DNA of 16,972 bases, taken from assembly GCA_028716025.1 (NCBI GenBank), contig JAQUQP010000023.1:1-16972 (forward strand). Reading direction: 5' to 3'. The DNA comes from a bacterium. Lineage in GTDB: Bacteria > UBA6262. Shown here piece by piece: positions 1-7,900 of the stretch (position 1 is its first letter; every line of letters begins with the position of its first letter). The position numbers and the translations under genes are program-made. Below the pieces are notes generated by a model that searched no databases, had not been told where the DNA came from, and saw nothing but the letters and a program-made list of their open reading frames with translations.

Positions 1-1200
1 ATAGCGGTATTGTTCTTTAGTCGCGTCAGGAGTTTCTTCCAAGGCTTTCTGGTAGAAAAAATAGGCCAGGCTGGTTCCGTGATGCTGTTCGATAATATCG
101 ATAATATCCTGGCTCAACTTGTACTGTGAGGCCAGATCGACCCCTTCTTTGACATGAGATAATACGATCAAACTGCTCATACTGGGTGAAAGATCATCAT
201 GCCTGTTGTAACTATCCTGGTTCTCAATATAATATTCAGGTTTGGCCAGTTTGCCGATATCGTGATAATAAGCGCCTACCCGGGCCAATAATGAATTGGC
301 ATTGACTGCCCCCGCCGCAGTTTGCGCTAAATTGCCTACGAGCAAACTATGATGATATGTACCGGGTGCCTCCACCATTAAACGCTTTAAAAGCGGTTGA
401 TTAAAATCAGAGAGTTCCAATAATTTAATATTACTAGAAATGCCGAACATATGCTCAAAATATGGCAGAAACCCGATACTTAGAACACCGCAAAAAAAGC
501 CATTAATGATCCCCCATAAAGTATTATAGGCAACTACTTCAATCCGGGTATGCTGTAAAAGCGCGGTAAAACTGATAATACCGAGCGCATTGGCCAGACT
601 GATGAGCAAACCGGAACGGATCAGGTCAGATCTTTGCCTGATACTGGAAGCGCTGAAGATACCCACCAGGCCACCCAATAAATGTACCACGAACAGGTTC
701 AGATCGTTATGATAGATCACCGCGATCAGGATATCCAGCAATACGGTCATCAAGATAGCCAGGTCAATATCTACCAGAATGGTCATGAGGATAGAAACCA
801 TACCTAAAGGTATAAGATATCCGCTCAATCCTATCTCATTAAAGATCTTAGCCAGGGCAATGACCAGGATACTGACCAATTGCAGGATGACCAAATCGTT
901 ATTGGATTCAAAAATATGCTGGGCATAACGATACAGGTAGAATCCCAGCAGGACCATAAATCCTAAAGTGATAACTAGATATCCAGCCAGATGATGAAAA
1001 TCTATTTCCTTAAAACTGGAAAGCAGGACCAGTATGGCCAATAATGTAAAACAAACAAAAAGCCAACGGGGCGCCGATAACGGGGTTAAAAAAATATTCC
1101 TGGTTTCCGTAGAAAAATGCTTTTTCTGCTTCTGCCAGCGTCTGCTTTTTTTAAGCAGTATGAGTAGTACCCGCCTGAATAAATTCTGCCAATCAACCAT
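1..1200 (-). CDS. Membrane HD-domain phosphohydrolase, PgpH/YqfF type (C-terminus off left edge)
   Basis: An open frame of exactly 400 codons runs from an ATG at 1200-1198 to the window edge with no stop. A basic, partly amphipathic N-terminus of about 45 residues is followed by 7-8 hydrophobic segments (about 45-62, 71-91, 103-120, 128-163 as two, 168-186, 196-215, 226-248). The HD domain starts near 275, with PGTYHHSLLVGNLA at 279-292, YYHDIGK at 311-317, His349 and EQHHGT at 371-376. These are the metal-binding signatures of the 7TM-HD family, whose Listeria member PgpH hydrolyses c-di-AMP at the cytoplasmic face. The start overlaps the phoH stop by one base (TAATG) with an AAGGA ribosome site upstream; phoH-pgpH order is widely conserved. 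The large ectodomain that family members normally carry after the first helix is absent. Membership is clear; the substrate is inferred. Confidence 0.9.
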   Translation of the reverse strand, partial: MVDWQNLFRRVLLILLKKSRRWQKQKKHFSTETRNIFLTPLSAPRWLFVCFTLLAILVLLSSFKEIDFHHLAGYLVITLGFMVLLGFYLYRYAQHIFESNNDLVILQLVSILVIALAKIFNEIGLSGYLIPLGMVSILMTILVDIDLAILMTVLLDILIAVIYHNDLNLFVVHLLGGLVGIFSASSIRQRSDLIRSGLLISLANALGIISFTALLQHTRIEVVAYNTLWGIINGFFCGVLSIGFLPYFEHMFGISSNIKLLELSDFNQPLLKRLMVEAPGTYHHSLLVGNLAQTAAGAVNANSLLARVGAYYHDIGKLAKPEYYIENQDSYNRHDDLSPSMSSLIVLSHVKEGVDLASQYKLSQDIIDIIEQHHGTSLAYFFYQKALEETPDATKEQYRY

Positions 1201-2189
1201 TACTTTATTCCTTTATTGCCAGCTTCTTCGAATTCCTCATAAGCTTTAATGATCTTTTTCACCAAGACATGGCGGACCACATCCCGTCCGGTAAAATCAA
1301 TAAATTTAATGCCGGAGATACCTTTCAGGATATGCCTGATCTGGACCAGTCCGCTCTGTTTCTTATTCTGCAGATCGATCTGGGTAATATCGCCGACAAT
1401 AACCGTTGTCGTTTCAAAGCCGATGCGGGTTAAGAACATTTTCATTTGTTCCGGATTTGTATTCTGCGCCTCATCCAGTACTATGAACGCGTCATTCAAT
1501 GTCCGACCGCGCATATAGGCCAGCGGTACTATTTCGATCACGCCTTCATCCCGGAGATGATGAAATTCTTCCGCGCCCATGATCTCATAGAATGCGTCAT
1601 AGAGCGGGCGCAAATATGGATCCACTTTATCATAAAGATCACCGGGTAAAAACCCAAGCTTTTCTCCCGCCTCCACTACTGGCCGGGTAAGGATTATCCG
1701 GAACACTTTTTCCGCCCGTAAAGCGGCAATGGCCATGGCTACCGCCAGGTAGGTTTTACCGGTACCGGCAGGGCCGACGCCAAAAACCATATCATACTTT
1801 TTTATAGCCTGCACATACTTTTTCTGGTTCTTGCTGCGTGGCGCGATCTTTTTCCCTTTGATCGTATAACAAATACTGTCTTCATTATCCTTACCAGGCA
1901 GAGCTGTTTTAGCCTCTGTTTTCTCTGTATAGAACCGTGAATTATCCACAATATTGCGGAATCCTTTCCGATCAACGCGATAACCGCGGCGGACCTGCTC
2001 AGCCAGTTCTTGGATCATCCGGTAGGCCTGGCTCACTTTGGCCTTCTGCCCTTTGATCATCAAGGTGTTCCCGTAAGTCACCAGGTTGACGTCAAACTCA
2101 TTTTCGATCATTCGCAGGTTCTCATCCTGCGGCCCGAAAACATTGAGCATCTCTTCATTGTCCTGCAGATATACTGTCTTGGTAACCAT
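1200..2189 (-). CDS. phoH: PhoH family ATPase
   Basis: A 329-residue cytoplasmic P-loop NTPase of the usual PhoH (PhoL/YbeZ) length. Residues 1-75 look like the small KH-like N-terminal domain. The ATPase core carries Walker A GPAGTGKT at 139-146, Walker B FIVLDEAQN at 235-243, and VGDITQIDL at 265-273 (sensor-like motif). The ATG at 2189-2187 is preceded by a GGAG ribosome site at 2195-2198 with good spacing. The family is linked to RNA metabolism and ribosome maturation, usually beside ybeY and the membrane HD hydrolase. The HD gene follows here through a TAATG overlap, so the two are translationally coupled. Upstream lies repeat element E1, separating phoH from aspS. The in vivo substrate of PhoH is not settled even in model organisms. 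Confidence 0.95.
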   Translation of the reverse strand: MVTKTVYLQDNEEMLNVFGPQDENLRMIENEFDVNLVTYGNTLMIKGQKAKVSQAYRMIQELAEQVRRGYRVDRKGFRNIVDNSRFYTEKTEAKTALPGKDNEDSICYTIKGKKIAPRSKNQKKYVQAIKKYDMVFGVGPAGTGKTYLAVAMAIAALRAEKVFRIILTRPVVEAGEKLGFLPGDLYDKVDPYLRPLYDAFYEIMGAEEFHHLRDEGVIEIVPLAYMRGRTLNDAFIVLDEAQNTNPEQMKMFLTRIGFETTTVIVGDITQIDLQNKKQSGLVQIRHILKGISGIKFIDFTGRDVVRHVLVKKIIKAYEEFEEAGNKGIK

Positions 2190-2204
2190 CTTAACTCCAA
2201 ATAC

Positions 2205-2329
2205 TAAATCCTAATTTCGAAATCCTAAACAATTTCTAATTCTCTAAATCTAAAACTCTAAACATTATACTATTTTATTTTTGAACATTTGATATTGTTT
2301 AGAATTTAGATATTAGTGCTTAGAATTTA
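2205..2329. repeat. AT-rich intergenic element E1
   Basis: About 125 bases, strongly AT-rich, built from degenerate CTAAAT/TTCTAAA units. The left arm (2205-2232) and right arm (2294-2329) are imperfect inverted repeats, both ending inward in CTAAACAAT or its complement. The 24 bases at 2279-2302 are identical to 16490-16513 in E3, in the same orientation. E1 fills the gap between aspS and phoH: its right end includes the aspS stop codon, and its left end lies just before the phoH ribosome site. See E2 and E3. Confidence 0.85.
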
Positions 2330-4084
2330 TCTTAACTTTATATGCAACTCCCGTAGCTGTTTCTCTCCCACTGCGCCGGGAGCGTCGGTCAAAGGACAGA
2401 CCGCCTTCTGTGTTTTGGGGAAAGCGATCACTTCCCGGATAGAAGTCTCACCCAGCATCAAAGCTACCAGGCGATCCAAACCAGGAGCTATACCGCCATG
2501 AGGCGGAGCGCCATATTCAAAGGCTTCCAGCAGGAATCCGAATTTTTCTTTGGCTTCTTCCGCGCCGATGCCCAAGGTCTTAAAGACCCGTTCCTGTATC
2601 TCTTTGCGGTGGATACGGATACTGCCAGAGGCAATTTCCGTCCCGTTCAGGACCAGATCATAGGACTGGGAACGCATCTTGCCCGGGTCAGTCTCAAAAT
2701 AATCCACATCATCGTAATTAGGGGCAGTGAAAGGATGATGCTCGCTCTCCCAGCGTTTTTCCTCGTCATTATACTGGAACATGGGGAAGTCAACCACCCA
2801 GAGGAAATTGAATTCCTTCTTATTGACCAGGTTTAGTTTTTCTCCCAGGTACAAACGCAGCCGGCCCAGGCTCTCGATCACGATCTTGGGTATATCAGCT
2901 ACGATCAGGATCATATCATTTTCTTTAGCTTGCATAGTTTCTTTTAGTTTGGCCAGGACTTCCGGTTTAAAGAATTTAGCGATCGGAGAATCCATCCCCT
3001 GCGCGGTAATCTTAAACCAGGCTAATCCTTTGGCCCCGAATTCATTGGCCAGCTTGGTCAGGTCATCGATTTCTTTACGGGAATAGCCGGCAATTCCGGG
3101 AGCACAGATCGCCCTGATCACACCTTTGTTTTTCGCTACTTCGGCAAACACCTTAAATTCAGTATCCTTCACTAGATCAGTGATATCCCTGATCTCCAAA
3201 CCAAACCGCAGGTCAGGCTTATCACTGCCGTATTTACTTTTAGACTCGGCATAGGTCAAACGCGGAAAAGGAGTTTTCAGCTCCACATTCATCATTTTCT
3301 GGAAAATCGTGGACATCAATCCTTCCACATGGGCAAAGATATCTTCCTGGGTGACAAAAGACATTTCCATATCGATCTGGGTATGCTCCGGCTGCCGGTC
3401 AGCGCGCAGGTCCTCATCCCGGAAACACTTGGCGATCTGGAAATATTTTTCCAGACCAGCTACCATCAGCATCTGTTTGAACAGCTGCGGGGACTGCGGC
3501 AAGGCGAAAAACATGTTCGGATGTACCCGTGACGGTACCAGGTAATCCCTTGCGCCTTCCGGCGTTGATTTCGTCAGGATCGGGGTTTCTACTTCGACAA
3601 ATCCCTGGTTATCAAGGTAATCCCGTATCACTTTTACGGTTTTATAGCGGAAGATCAAATTATTTTTCATTCTGGGCCGGCGCAGGTCCAGATAACGGTA
3701 TTTTAGCCTGGTCTCTTCATTAACTTCAGTTTCCTCAGCAACTTCAAAAGGCAGGGTTTTGCTGGGATTGAGCACTTCTAATGTTGTGGCCGCTACTTCT
3801 ATTTCACCGGTAGACAATTTAGGATTTTCCGTGCCTGCCGGACGCAGGGTTACCTGGCCGGTCACAGTTACAACAAATTCACTGCGCAGTTTCTCGGCTT
3901 CCTTAAACAAGTCAGATCCTGCTCCCTGGGGATTGAAAACCACCTGGGTCAATCCGGTTCGGTCCCGCACATCTATAAAGATCAATCCACCATGGTCACG
4001 GCGGCCATGGACCCAGCCTACCAGGGTCACGGTCTGTCCTGCGTCATTTTTCTTCAATACTCCACACGTATGCGTCCTTTTCAC
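2327..4084 (-). CDS. aspS: Aspartyl-tRNA synthetase, probably non-discriminating (AspRS/Asn type)
   Basis: A 585-residue class IIb synthetase of normal bacterial length. The N-terminal OB-fold anticodon-binding domain covers about 1-105. Motif 1 is around 160-185 (GFVEVETPIL), motif 2 has FRDEDLRADRQPEHTQ at 221-236, the bacterial GAD-type insertion lies between about 290 and 420, and motif 3 GGIAPGLDR is at 530-538. The start is GTG (4084-4082) behind AAAGGG at 4093-4098; the protein opens KRTHTCG as in the family. The anticodon domain reads RRDHGG with His31, plus a glycine in RPAG near 84. These match the pair (H31, G81 in Pseudomonas numbering) reported to let AspRS charge tRNA-Asn as well. 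It follows hisS by 20 bases, so the two are co-transcribed. The stop codon lies in repeat E1. Confidence 0.97.
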   Translation of the reverse strand: MKRTHTCGVLKKNDAGQTVTLVGWVHGRRDHGGLIFIDVRDRTGLTQVVFNPQGAGSDLFKEAEKLRSEFVVTVTGQVTLRPAGTENPKLSTGEIEVAATTLEVLNPSKTLPFEVAEETEVNEETRLKYRYLDLRRPRMKNNLIFRYKTVKVIRDYLDNQGFVEVETPILTKSTPEGARDYLVPSRVHPNMFFALPQSPQLFKQMLMVAGLEKYFQIAKCFRDEDLRADRQPEHTQIDMEMSFVTQEDIFAHVEGLMSTIFQKMMNVELKTPFPRLTYAESKSKYGSDKPDLRFGLEIRDITDLVKDTEFKVFAEVAKNKGVIRAICAPGIAGYSRKEIDDLTKLANEFGAKGLAWFKITAQGMDSPIAKFFKPEVLAKLKETMQAKENDMILIVADIPKIVIESLGRLRLYLGEKLNLVNKKEFNFLWVVDFPMFQYNDEEKRWESEHHPFTAPNYDDVDYFETDPGKMRSQSYDLVLNGTEIASGSIRIHRKEIQERVFKTLGIGAEEAKEKFGFLLEAFEYGAPPHGGIAPGLDRLVALMLGETSIREVIAFPKTQKAVCPLTDAPGAVGEKQLRELHIKLR

Positions 4085-4104
4085 TGATTTTACCCTTTCT
4101 AAAA

Positions 4105-5370
4105 TTACTTTAGTTTTAGTTCTTTTAACAGCGAGACAAGATCATTTAATTTGATCTCTTTCTGCTCTTTGGTTAGCATGTCCCGCACCATGGCCATACC
4201 TTTCTTTATTTCTTCTTCGCCGATAATAACCGTAAATTTAGCTTTAACCAGGTCAGCCTGGCGCATTTGGCTCTTCAGGCTCTTATCTTCCAGGCAGGCT
4301 TCCACTTTCAGTCCGCTCTGCCGTAAGTCACGAATAAAATTAAAAGATTCCTGTTGGGCTTGTTTTCCCAGCAGGGCAAAATAAATATCCACCCAAGTTT
4401 CCATCAGAGTACCGGCTCTTTGCTTTTTAAGCACCTCTGATACTCTTTCCACCCCGAGGGCAAAACCGACCGCCGGCATATCCGGCCCGCCCAGCTCTTT
4501 GACCAGTTTATCATAGCGGCCGCCCGCAGCTACCGCGTCCTGGGCTCCCAGGCTCTCTGACTTAATTTCAAACACTGCCTGGGTATAATAATCAAGTCCC
4601 CGGACCAGGAACTTATCAACGGTAAAAGCAATATTTTCCTTCTGTAATGCCTGCTGGATATCCTGGAAATTATCCCGGCAGGACTGGCACAGGTAATTCT
4701 GCATTGCCGGCATCCGGTTAACCACCTGGCGGCAGGTTTCTACCTTACAATCCAACACCCGTAAAGGATTCCGCACCATCCGCCGCTGGCAATCAGCGCA
4801 CAGTTGAGTTGAGCTTTCCTGCAGGAATTTTTGCAGCACCTCCCGGTATCCGGGACGGCATTCGGGACAGCCCACACTATTGATATAGACTTTAATGCCA
4901 GCCAGGCCGACGCGTGAAAAAAATTCTACGCACCATAAAATGATCTCTACATCCCGCCAATAGCTGCTGGAGCCGATACTCTCAGCCCCGATCTGGTAAA
5001 ACTGGCGATACCTCCCGGCCTGCGGCCGCTCATAACGGAACATTGGTCCCTGGTAATACAGCTTGGTGAGATTACCCTGAGCCAGGAGATTATTCTCTAT
5101 CGCCGCCCTGACCACCCCGGCAGTACCTTCCGGGCGCAAAGTCAGGCTGCGGCCTTTTTTATCGGTAAAGGTGTACATCTCTTTTTCGACAATGTCAGTA
5201 TCTTCCCCGATACTGCGGTTAAACAACCCGGATTCCTCAAAAATGGGCGTGCGAATTTCACTAAAACCATAGTCCTGCAGTAATTCGACCGCGGTTTTTT
5301 CCAGGTACTGCCAGAGCTCGATCTCCGGCGGACAGATATCTTTGGTACCTCTTATCCTGTTGTATTTCAT
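4105..5370 (-). CDS. hisS: Histidyl-tRNA synthetase
   Basis: A 421-residue class II synthetase of typical length, charging tRNA-His in the cytoplasm. It opens with RIRGTKDICPPE (residues 5-16). Motif 2 contains FRYERPQAGRYRQFYQ at 111-126, the HisRS-specific RGLDYYTQAVFE is at 257-268, and AAGGRYDKLV is at 281-290, with motif 3 around 299-309. The C-terminal 90 residues are the anticodon-binding domain. The middle insertion holds eight cysteines as C168/C171, C191/C194, C208/C213 and C228/C231, an arrangement seen in one bacterial HisRS branch and suggestive of metal binding. The ATG at 5370-5368 follows an AGGGGA ribosome site. It is first in a hisS-aspS pair and is preceded by repeat E2. 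No convincing promoter is visible in E2. Confidence 0.97.
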   Translation of the reverse strand: MKYNRIRGTKDICPPEIELWQYLEKTAVELLQDYGFSEIRTPIFEESGLFNRSIGEDTDIVEKEMYTFTDKKGRSLTLRPEGTAGVVRAAIENNLLAQGNLTKLYYQGPMFRYERPQAGRYRQFYQIGAESIGSSSYWRDVEIILWCVEFFSRVGLAGIKVYINSVGCPECRPGYREVLQKFLQESSTQLCADCQRRMVRNPLRVLDCKVETCRQVVNRMPAMQNYLCQSCRDNFQDIQQALQKENIAFTVDKFLVRGLDYYTQAVFEIKSESLGAQDAVAAGGRYDKLVKELGGPDMPAVGFALGVERVSEVLKKQRAGTLMETWVDIYFALLGKQAQQESFNFIRDLRQSGLKVEACLEDKSLKSQMRQADLVKAKFTVIIGEEEIKKGMAMVRDMLTKEQKEIKLNDLVSLLKELKLK

Positions 5371-5391
5371 AAAATCCCCTATTAAAAATCC

Positions 5392-5514
5392 TAAATTCTA
5401 ATATCTAAATCCTAAACAATATCAAATTTCAAAATTCAAATATCAAAACGTTTAGTAATTTGGATTTAGTGCTTAGAATTTGTTTAGAATTTAGAGCTTA
5501 GATATTAGAATTTA
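5392..5514. repeat. AT-rich intergenic element E2 (inverted relative to E1 and E3)
   Basis: A 123-base element bounded by a perfect 17-base inverted repeat: 5392-5408 (TAAATTCTAATATCTAA) and 5498-5514. Its reverse complement aligns along its length with E3. For example, 5412-5434 read on the minus strand matches the 24-base block shared by E1 and E3, apart from one small gap. The opposite orientation shows that the element has a direction and is not just AT-rich filler. It spans the gap between the TIM-barrel gene stop (5518) and the hisS ribosome site. Confidence 0.85.
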
Positions 5515-5517
5515 TTT

Positions 5518-6435
5518 TTACAGTCTGTATACTATATTTTCGATGCCGTTGTTGGCACTGCATTCCAAAACCTGGGTAGCCTGGTCATGCAGATCAGATA
5601 AAACCTGGCCGACCTCTCCCGGGTGCTTATCAGTAAATACTTCCAGCATAAAAATATCCCGGTAACCGATCTCTTTCAGCCCGGCCATAATACCGGCCCA
5701 GGGAACCCGGCCGTCGCCAGGCGGCAGGTGATCATCGAATTGCCCGTGGTTATCTGATAAATGCAGGCTAATGACCTTTTTATTAAAGCTTTTAAGCATG
5801 CCCAATGGATCCTGCGTCAGGTTCGCGTGCGACGTATCAAAACAGATACCCAGGTTTTCGGTATATAAGTCATCAATGATCTGGTTCAGGTCATGGGCAT
5901 GGCCACCCAAGAGATGCGGCAGCAGATTTTCCACGGCCAGCCGCACATGCTTGGTTTTGCAATAACAAATTAATTCGTACAGGCTTTCCTTGCATTTATT
6001 CAAACGACGGTATTTTTCATCCTGGTTATTCAAATCAAAAGCCTGCATGCTGGGATGAACGATAGCGATCTCTCCGGATAAATAATTTAGTACATCTATG
6101 CCTTTTTTATATTCCCAGACAGCATGCACGCGGGTCCCTTCATCCAGGCTGGAAATATCCATCCCCGGCCATACCGGCAAGTGCAAGGAATGCACAAAGA
6201 TGCCAAACTCTTTTAACTTGTTGCGCAGGTTATAAGAATGGATCTTTTGCTGCCAGATCTCCAATCCTTCTTTTAAAAAGAAATTAGAGTTATTAACGGT
6301 AATAGAACTGGGCGTACCCCATTCAATAGTATCCAGGCAGATCTCGATCACTTCAAAGCCGGCATCCTTGATCACTGGCAAATACGGAATCACATCATGG
6401 TCATGAAAAAATCCCGTCGAAAGACCTAGTTGCAC
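5518..6435 (-). CDS. Sugar isomerase/endonuclease IV superfamily TIM-barrel protein
   Basis: A 305-residue soluble protein of the xylose isomerase-like/AP endonuclease 2 superfamily (COG1082 type). Likely metal ligands appear in barrel order: VHSLHLP with His85, IVHPS with His127, AVEN with Glu169, FDTSH with Asp200 and His203, LHLSDNHG with His225, DDHLPPGDG with Asp234/His236, and LEVF with Glu265. This is consistent with a divalent-metal isomerase or epimerase; endonuclease IV uses an overlapping ligand set, so ligands alone do not fix the reaction. The start is GTG at 6435-6433; the ATG overlapping it is out of frame. The preceding gene's TAA is part of this gene's AAGGAG ribosome site, so translation is coupled to the primase-like protein. 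Repeat E2 follows the stop directly. The substrate cannot be called. Confidence 0.85.
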   Translation of the reverse strand: MQLGLSTGFFHDHDVIPYLPVIKDAGFEVIEICLDTIEWGTPSSITVNNSNFFLKEGLEIWQQKIHSYNLRNKLKEFGIFVHSLHLPVWPGMDISSLDEGTRVHAVWEYKKGIDVLNYLSGEIAIVHPSMQAFDLNNQDEKYRRLNKCKESLYELICYCKTKHVRLAVENLLPHLLGGHAHDLNQIIDDLYTENLGICFDTSHANLTQDPLGMLKSFNKKVISLHLSDNHGQFDDHLPPGDGRVPWAGIMAGLKEIGYRDIFMLEVFTDKHPGEVGQVLSDLHDQATQVLECSANNGIENIVYRL

Positions 6436-6440
6436 ATGAT

Positions 6441-6446
6441 CTCCTT
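6441..6446 (-). promoter_or_regulatory. Ribosome binding site fixing the GTG start of the TIM-barrel gene
   Basis: AAGGAG on the minus strand, sharing bases with the TAA stop of the upstream gene (6447-6445) and ending 5 bases before the GTG at 6435. The nearby ATG is in another frame, so this site supports the GTG. Confidence 0.75.
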
Positions 6447-7833
6447 ACAGCTTGTAGTGAGATAAATTGAAACCGCACCAGGGTTTGACGCAGTAATTCT
6501 TTTCCTGGTGGGAAATACAATTAAGGTCCTGTTCATTATCCAGGTGATCCGCGATCAGGCCGGCAAACAGGCGCACGTAAAACTGGGCCCGCGTACAAGC
6601 ATCGTATTTGGACCAGAAATTACCCCAGCGATAGTCCCGTTCATATTTCGAGCGGATCAGGCCGGCGATATGTTTGGGATGCCAGTTCATTTTGGTCAAG
6701 ACCCGGACGATCAGCTGGATATTGGTTGGTTTCAGCAAATTATTATTCGGGTAACGTAACGCGTGCGCGGCGCAGGCCGGCAAAATATCAATATTAAAAT
6801 AGTCGTAACTGCGCGGCCATTCTTCCGGCGGATGCGAATACTCCTGGTCATAATAACGGTGGAACTTATATAACTGTGAATGTTTATAACTATTGATCAG
6901 TTTAGTCAACGACTGCGTCACATCCGGGATACTCGTTTGTACCTGCGCGGCATAAGCAGCAGCTTTGCTAAAATTCTGGCGTAATTCCAGTAATTCTTTC
7001 AGGCTGAGATCGATCCGCGGCAAAGTGATCTGTATCGGGGTCGCGTCAGCCACTAATTCGGTAAATTTCTGTTTCTGGACCTTATGTTTCTGGTATAAGC
7101 TGAAAGCGCAGCGCACATCCCTGATATTCATCGGGTCGCCATACATGGACAAGTCGAGGTTAATGGCTTCGCGCCCTTCCCCACCCTTGCCTACCGCAGT
7201 ATCGGTACAGACCACCGGTATTTGCGTATGCAGCCGCACTTCCTTGATCACCAAATGCGATATATACTCCAGGATGCGGCCCATGCCGTCATGCGCCAGG
7301 TTAAAACGCAATGCTTCCAGGTTAGCCACGGACAAGTCGCGCGTCGACGCCAGGTTATCGCTTAGTTTGCCAATTTTTTCCAGGGCCTTGTTGGTTTTAG
7401 ATTCCCTTTTGATCTGAAAAGCAAAATGATACCCCTGTCCGGTCATAATAACGAGGGGATAAATATCCAGCCGCTGGAAAACTTTCAGGATAGCTTTGTG
7501 TACCACTTCCATTTTGGTGAAAACTTCCTCCGGCTGGAGGTACACTTTACCGGGAAAATCCATATTAAAATATTCAATATCCAGGACACCCACCGTATAG
7601 TTCATATCACTTACGGAACGGAAGATATCCAGTCCTTTACCCAGGATCCAGTCAAATTTGTCCTTGGAGGTGGAAATAAAGTTGCGCGCATGGATATCTT
7701 CTTCCTGCAACGCAGTGCCGTAACCTACGAGATACTGGGCGGAAAAACCGTCGGGATCATGGTCCTCTCCCCCGCAATACTCGGCGATCCGCTTACGTAC
7801 ATGGACATTACGGTAGAACTCTTTATCTGGCAT
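6445..7833 (-). CDS. Putative archaeo-eukaryotic-type primase-polymerase with PriL-like cysteine domain
   Basis: A 462-residue protein that I do not recognise as a named bacterial gene. Three features match the archaeo-eukaryotic primase (AEP) fold in order. Motif I is VGVLDIEYF at 81-89 (Asp85-x-Glu87, the DxE variant known from PrimPol). A motif II-like stretch is IMTGQGYHFAF at 129-139 (His136). A motif III-like stretch is INLDLSMYGDP at 224-234, followed by Arg241 and SLYQKHK at 245-251, the R...S...K end seen in AEPs. The C-terminal third resembles the PriL C-terminal domain: LPACAAHAL at 351-359, a helical stretch, W/Y-rich 402-420, then C439-x8-C448-x4-C453; C413 is extra. That pattern could bind Fe-S or zinc. 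It has its own promoter and a following TIM-barrel gene 9 bases downstream. ATG at 7833-7831, AGGA at 7841-7844. Fold and role are inference. Confidence 0.6.
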   Translation of the reverse strand: MPDKEFYRNVHVRKRIAEYCGGEDHDPDGFSAQYLVGYGTALQEEDIHARNFISTSKDKFDWILGKGLDIFRSVSDMNYTVGVLDIEYFNMDFPGKVYLQPEEVFTKMEVVHKAILKVFQRLDIYPLVIMTGQGYHFAFQIKRESKTNKALEKIGKLSDNLASTRDLSVANLEALRFNLAHDGMGRILEYISHLVIKEVRLHTQIPVVCTDTAVGKGGEGREAINLDLSMYGDPMNIRDVRCAFSLYQKHKVQKQKFTELVADATPIQITLPRIDLSLKELLELRQNFSKAAAYAAQVQTSIPDVTQSLTKLINSYKHSQLYKFHRYYDQEYSHPPEEWPRSYDYFNIDILPACAAHALRYPNNNLLKPTNIQLIVRVLTKMNWHPKHIAGLIRSKYERDYRWGNFWSKYDACTRAQFYVRLFAGLIADHLDNEQDLNCISHQEKNYCVKPWCGFNLSHYKL

Positions 7834-7870
7834 TTATTAGTCCTGAAACTCCTCTGCTTTTAATTAAGTT

Positions 7871-7899
7871 ATTATAGCTTTATTACTGTTTTTTTGCAA
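7871..7899 (-). promoter_or_regulatory. Sigma70-type promoter for the primase-like operon
   Basis: On the minus strand, -35 TTGCAA at 7899-7894, a spacer of exactly 17 bases, and a perfect -10 TATAAT at 7876-7871. Predicted transcription start is near 7863, giving a leader of about 30 bases before the ATG at 7833. The -35 lies immediately past the T-tract of the terminator at 7901-7936, which fits independent transcription of the downstream pair. Confidence 0.75.
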
Positions 7900-7900
7900 T

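Noticed and set aside
2264..2269. Perfect TATAAT on the minus strand upstream of phoH, inside E1
   Set aside because: No acceptable -35 at 16-18 bases, and the surroundings are so AT-rich that the match is expected by chance. E2 and E3 lack an equivalent in the gene direction.
2205..2329. CRISPR-like array because of repeated CTAAAT units
   Set aside because: Units are 6-8 bases, degenerate and without unique spacers. The structure is a palindrome, not a repeat-spacer array.
5392..5514. E2 as a promoter for hisS (TTGATA/TATTAG-like pairs on the minus strand)
   Set aside because: The same block in E1 and E3 points the other way relative to the downstream gene, so it is a property of the repeat, not a gene-directed promoter.
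5518..6435. Calling the TIM barrel endonuclease IV
   Set aside because: The ligands fit, but DxHLPPGxG and the general sequence are equally typical of COG1082 sugar isomerases. Kept as a superfamily call.
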